DNA of 64,000 nt from Branchiostoma floridae (taxonomy: Eukaryota; Chordata; Leptocardii; Amphioxiformes; Branchiostomatidae). The position numbers were made by a program, and so were the translations under genes. Shown piece by piece: positions 60,265 through 64,000 of the stretch; the first letter of the stretch is position 1; each line of letters starts with the position of its first letter. The notes below the pieces were generated by a model. The model was not told the DNA's origin and ran no database searches. It worked only from the letters and a program-made list of their open reading frames with translations. The stretch covers positions 18,708,084 through 18,772,083 of the forward strand of contig NC_049987.1 of the NCBI RefSeq assembly GCF_000003815.2, read 5' to 3'.

Positions 60265-60850
60265 AGGCGGGTCATTAACGTTATTATCATATAGCCTACC
60301 CAAACTTGCAAACTCCTGTATGACGTATAGATCCACTATACGTGTGAATTCCTTTGTTGAATTTATGAACGTTCACATTTGTTCCTTGGTACATACATTT
60401 GTAAGGAGATTACAGACTGCAGTTTGAAACCAAAATTTCCACAGAAAATATTCAAAACATTGCAGTCTTTGGCTTTTTAGAACAACAAAACTCATTATCA
60501 ATGTTAACAGAAGAAGCCATGCCCCCCTGGCAGTCTGTACTTATTCCCTCTGCTCTGGCATGTGTTTCGCTCTTGTTGATTGGCCAAAGCCTGCATATCT
60601 TGTGTGTATCGCTCATTCTGGTTGGTCAGAATGAATCGACACCGGCAGTGGTGTCGATTTGCATCGACACTCGTGCCGGTGTCGATGCAAATCGACACCG
60701 GTGCCGGTGTCAATTCATTCTGACCAATCAGAGGGAGGATACACACCTGCCTGGCCGGAATCTTTGTGTTACTGCGTCATAACCAACGTAGAATGGGGCC
60801 TTCTGATTGGTCCGCGGCACCTGGCTATATGATAATTACCTTTAACGTTA
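60265..60850. mobile_element. Inverted-repeat element enclosing a palindrome (approximate ends)
   Basis: ATTATCATATAGCC near 60278 faces GGCTATATGATAAT near 60820, with TTAACGTTA outside on both sides. The right half resembles the insertion at 14617. Borders are tentative. Confidence 0.45.
60618..60731. repeat. Compound palindrome with GTGTCGAT motifs
   Basis: Outer arms 60618-60647 and 60702-60731 are 30-bp near-perfect inverse copies. Inner arms 60651-60670 and 60679-60698 (GTGTCGATTTGCATCGACAC) are perfect inverse copies, 8 bp apart. The element as a whole can fold into a long hairpin. Confidence 0.85.
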
Positions 60851-61189
60851 TTTATTTATCCATATCGCCACTAGGACGGTTTCTAATGAGTACATAAACA
60901 TATGACAAAGGTTTAAATCAACTTAAATGCAGCAATGATCAAAATGTTATGCAGTAAACCAAAGATATACAGAATAAAAGCAACTACCAAATGAAGAAAG
61001 TAAGGTAGAAAATGGAATTTGCATAAGGATGATTATGAACAAAGCAGATTAACTGGACATTTGTTATTATTTTCAAATCGAAATTATATTTTATTTTTAG
61101 TGATATTTACAGCTCAATAGCGATTACGAAACGCTGCGATTTTTTTATTGCCATAGAAGCAGTCGGTAAAGTTATTGCGTACTTACGCG

Positions 61190-61197
61190 TGACGTCA
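61190..61197. promoter_or_regulatory. Consensus CRE-like site TGACGTCA
   Basis: A full palindromic TGACGTCA, followed by TACGTCACAG 12 bp later, lies about 45 bp left of an ATGGCGACC. These are binding-site-like sequences for CREB/ATF factors; whether it is used is unknown. Confidence 0.4.
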
Positions 61198-61240
61198 CAG
61201 GTATACGTCACAGAATGTTCTTCGAATACATAGATTCAAG

Positions 61241-61290
61241 ATGGCGACCGGTCATTCTGAACCAAAAGGGAAGTTGTGTGGAAAGCAGAG
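61241..61290 (+). CDS. Possible short first coding exon of a plus-strand gene
   Basis: AAGATGGCGACC starts a frame of 16 codons (MATGHSEPKGKLCGKQ plus two bases) ending AG before GTGATG. It follows a CRE-like site. Its phase (2) does not fit the sulfotransferase exon at 61650 (needs 1), so if real it belongs to another transcript or splices elsewhere. No homology recognised. Confidence 0.25.
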
Positions 61291-61649
61291 GTGATGCTAG
61301 TAATGATATGAAGGGAGTCAATTAAACAACTTCTACTATTACACAGTAAAGGGTTAATTGATCATACAATAAATGTGTAAAATTGGCCTTTTGGCCACAT
61401 GAGATATCAGACTGCGTACGGTGCATGGTTAGTTGTTATGACCTGGAGTGTTTACTGATGGGATTATCACACGTTGAATTTTGACCATCTTTATACTATC
61501 TTCTTTACAGCTGATAGTCTTTACCTTATCTTTTACCAAACACTTTAGAATACTTTTGACAAGCATAAGCAACCAATATGGCGGACGTCAATTGACGTCA
61601 TAGTCACGTGACTGCAAACCCGCCATTTTGTGTGTATCTCTCCCCACAG

Positions 61650-61762
61650 GGCAGGTTGGCGACTGGAGGAACTGGTTCTCTCCGCAGCAGCTGGAAGCAT
61701 TCGAGGCTTTCGACCGGGAGAAAATGGCGGGAACAGATCTCACTTTTGAAGACGAAGACTAG
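61650..61762 (+). CDS. Cytosolic sulfotransferase (SULT), last exon
   Basis: After the acceptor TCTCTCCCCACAG, the exon in phase 1 encodes GQVGDWRNWFSPQQLEAFEA then FDREKMAGTDLTFEDED and a TAG stop. The pattern GxVGDWxNxFxxxQxExFxxxxxxKMxGxxLxF is the conserved PAPS-binding C-terminal region of SULT1/2-type enzymes, which transfer sulfate from PAPS to phenols, steroids and alcohols in the cytosol. Earlier exons were not found between 55150 and 61649; they may be missing through the 100-N gap, or this may be a stranded exon. A polyadenylation signal follows. Confidence 0.85.
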
Positions 61763-61889
61763 ATTTTACACACTAGAAGAACGTGTAGTTGGCAGAAGTT
61801 CTGTTTTATGATTATGATAGTTTTATTGTTCCGACATTTCTGGGAGATCAAAATATCAAGTTTATATCCCAATTTTGAAGGCAATCTGA

Positions 61890-61895
61890 AATAAA
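61890..61895 (+). promoter_or_regulatory. Polyadenylation signal AATAAA of the sulfotransferase
   Basis: AATAAA 128 bp after the TAG stop, the first in the 3'UTR. Confidence 0.6.
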
Positions 61896-62437
61896 AAAAA
61901 GTCCGATTTGGTTCCATGAGCTGTACAGTTGTTCTTTATTTAACAGGGTATAGCAAAATGCCTGAAAATTTTTAGCATTATGAAAAGTATCACTAAACGC
62001 TTCTTTTTTTTTTAAATAATATCACTGTTTCATAGAAGCTATCATCAACGTTGAGGACCCTATTTATTTATGTGTGAACGAAGGAAAGCTTACCCTTAGT
62101 CCAAAGCACTGTCCGCAGTATCATGCAATCCATGATTACGATTAAAACACAGCAAAATTTTGCCATGTACATTTTTACGTTAAATAATGCATTTAAAGGA
62201 TTTCCATTTGGTATTAAAATCACTCAAATATGACGTCTGCCTATTGCATCACCAATGCAAGCAATCTACTAGATGCACACGTCATCCCTGCCAGGTCAAA
62301 GTTCAAACTACTTGCTTGGAGTTAGCTAGATTCACGCCAGGTGGTACACTGGACAACAACGCCACTGAGTGTGACCTTTGGTCGTGGTTTCCTCTTGCCA
62401 ACGTTGGGCGATGTGGACATGGGCGGTTGGTATCGAC

Positions 62438-62472
62438 GGCTCGCTGGTCTAGTGGTTCTCGCTTAGGGTGCG
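62438..62472 (+). tRNA. tRNA-Pro (AGG) 5' part, cut by gap
   Basis: GGCTCGCTGGTCTAGTGG and TCTCGCTTAGGGTGCG match the 5' half of eukaryotic tRNA-Pro(AGG), including anticodon AGG in TTAGGGT. The D-loop appears about five bases short, so it could be a pseudogene or a SINE head. The 3' half is in the gap. Confidence 0.5.
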
Positions 62473-62656
62473 NNNNNNNNNNNNNNNNNNNNNNNNNNNN
62501 NNNNNNNNNNNNNNNNNNNNNNNNNNNNNNNNNNNNNNNNNNNNNNNNNNNNNNNNNNNNNNNNNNNNNNNNNNNNNNNNNNNNNNNNNNNNNNNNNNNN
62601 NNNNNNNNNNNNNNNNNNNNNNNNNNNNNNNNNNNNNNNNNNNNNNNNNNNNNNNN
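62473..62656. other. Assembly gap (184 N)
   Basis: Unknown bases directly after the partial tRNA-Pro. Confidence 1.
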
Positions 62657-63464
62657 CTTCATCCCCATTATGAATTACATAAAGTTACATAGCTTTCCTA
62701 CGAATTACGGAAATTAAAAAGACCTGCCTACGCCTTACGGAAAAGGGCGTGCATAACTATTGATTAGTAATTGATATTTATCATTTGATCTAATATTGTA
62801 GAAAAAGTGTGTGGATTGGGGGAAAACTAATTGGGAGCTGATTTTAGAATTTTTTAGAAAGTTTTGTCTGTTTGCGCTTGCTTCATTGACCCCGAGTCGT
62901 TTTTGATCTATCATGGTCCCCGTTTTAGAAAGGTGTATTAGCATTTTTTTGGAAACATTTTTGATATGGTTTGTAGAAAAAACAGAAACAGATGATTCGT
63001 AGATAACAGTAGTTTAAATTTCAGCCTTGTAAGGATTTTTCGCTCCCAACGGTCGTTTCCCCGCCAAAAAATTTTTTCAGTCATTATAAAGTAAAGAAAC
63101 ATCGCAGTTTCCAGGAAAAATATGTCAGAAAAAGAATTTCAGCGTGCGATTGACAGAAATTTTTTACGTAAAGCTAAACATTTAAACATCAAGCCTAAAG
63201 GAGAGGCTAACCCTGGTTAGGGAACGACGAACCTGGTGGTAACTCTCTATCTTCATGTTTACATTGCCCCCCCCCCCCCCCTCCCCAACGACCTGGAGGT
63301 CAAGGGACTAAGTAGGTAGGTAGGTAAACATCTAAACTTTACTCATGAGTCTGTGTAATTCAAATGTCATGAAAATAAAGACACACGGGTTGTTAGTAAA
63401 TATTTTTTATTCTTAGTTCACTTTTATTACATCTAGTTCTGAATTCAAGTTCGATTTCGAACAT

Positions 63465-63575
63465 CCTGTACCTCTACGGTGAACACAAATATAATAAAAA
63501 ATAGTTAAGTAGCCTCCCCCATGAATTAGTAGCCTCTTCCATTGACCCCATGACCTGGACTGTCATGATTGCTTA
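63465..63575. repeat. Dispersed repeat fragment shared with 3365-3480
   Basis: CTCTACGGTGAAC, CCCATGAATTAGTAG and CATTGACCCCATGACCTG in the same order as near the left end of the window. Confidence 0.55.
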
Positions 63576-64000
63576 AGCCTATGCCATTATTCAGACATTA
63601 GTTACTTAGTTAACTGATGATTTATAAATGATAAAAGACACTAAAACAATACTCCTTTAAACGAGTAAAGCCGTAACTATAGCAAAATGTATCATTAAAA
63701 TGATGGAAGCATTCCAGTTATTATTCATGATACGATATATATATACTATACAGTACAATGATGATATTAACGAATGACACGTTCACAATTAGGGTCTGTA
63801 GCCCCCGCTGGGCTCTGAAGCTACAGATTTGCCCTGGTGGACTGCCGGATACCTCTGGGGTACCTCTTGGTGTTTTCACCCGGTAGCCGGGCCACGGCCT
63901 GATGTTAATGCCGAGGGGCATTCCACTCCAGAAGGGAGTCTTGTTTTCCAATAGATAATGTGGCAATGAATACATAATCAGCCGAATTTTGTGGAATTCA

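Larger units (their letters stand above)
55145..61649. other. P450-3 5'UTR intron and P450-3/sulfotransferase intergenic region
   Basis: 55149-60096 is inferred to be the 5'UTR intron of P450-3. It contains a Mutator-like and a hAT-like MITE, duplicated flanks around a 35-bp minisatellite, and a SINE. Beyond the 100-N gap come an inverted-repeat element, a strong palindrome, and a possible plus-strand promoter with a short ATG exon (61190-61290). Searching by eye for sulfotransferase N-terminal motifs found none. Confidence 0.55.
61763..64000. other. Region downstream of the sulfotransferase exon
   Basis: 3'UTR with AATAAA, a partial tRNA-Pro at the edge of a 184-N gap, then AT-rich sequence with no recognised coding exon. 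63465-63575 repeats 3365-3480. A GC-richer block at about 63790-63940 has a minus-strand open frame without recognised homology and may be a transposon piece. Confidence 0.5.

Noticed and set aside
62187..62717. 176-codon plus-strand open frame
   Set aside because: About 60 codons are unknown bases and it reads through the partial tRNA-Pro; no family match.

Overview
The window looks like a stretch of an intron-rich invertebrate deuterostome genome, most probably a lancelet (Branchiostoma). This is an inference from gene families, small exons with GT-AG introns, dense short inverted-repeat transposons and tRNA-derived SINEs; no species-diagnostic sequence was available to compare. Three assembly gaps (runs of N) are present: 19058-19773, 60128-60227 and 62473-62656.

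Coding content is small exons, almost all on the minus strand. Reading from right to left (the direction of transcription) there are three tandem paralogues of a CYP2-clan cytochrome P450: P450-3 (55144 to 46887), P450-2 (41420 to 29538) and P450-1 (23295 to 13656). They are followed by a complete 11-exon 17-beta-hydroxysteroid dehydrogenase 12-like / 3-ketoacyl-CoA reductase gene (HSD-B, 11802 to 4489) and the first two coding exons of a second copy (HSD-A, 790 to 35) that runs off the left edge. At the right, on the plus strand, lies the last exon of a cytosolic sulfotransferase (61650-61762).

I placed every coding exon of the P450s. Each has ten coding exons with the same phases, coding for about 493-494 residues. 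Each also has an upstream non-coding first exon, and an acceptor four bases before the ATG. P450-2 is open throughout. P450-1 lacks one T at the end of exon 7, and P450-3 has one extra base in exon 4; both are in homopolymers, so each may be an assembly error or a genuine frameshift. The proton-relay motif in helix I is ordinary only in P450-3.

The rest is repeat-rich: hAT-like, PIF/Harbinger-like, piggyBac-like and Mutator-like non-autonomous elements, several with clear target-site duplications and paralogous empty sites; decayed LINE and Tc1 pieces; SINEs; a 280-bp tandem repeat upstream of P450-1; a 240-bp tandem repeat running into the largest gap; and a 35-bp minisatellite inside the 5'UTR intron of P450-3.

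Taken together the genes could cover hydroxylation (P450), keto/hydroxy reduction at the ER (HSD17B12-like) and sulfonation (SULT) of a steroid or other lipophilic compound. That functional link is inferred from neighbourhood only.
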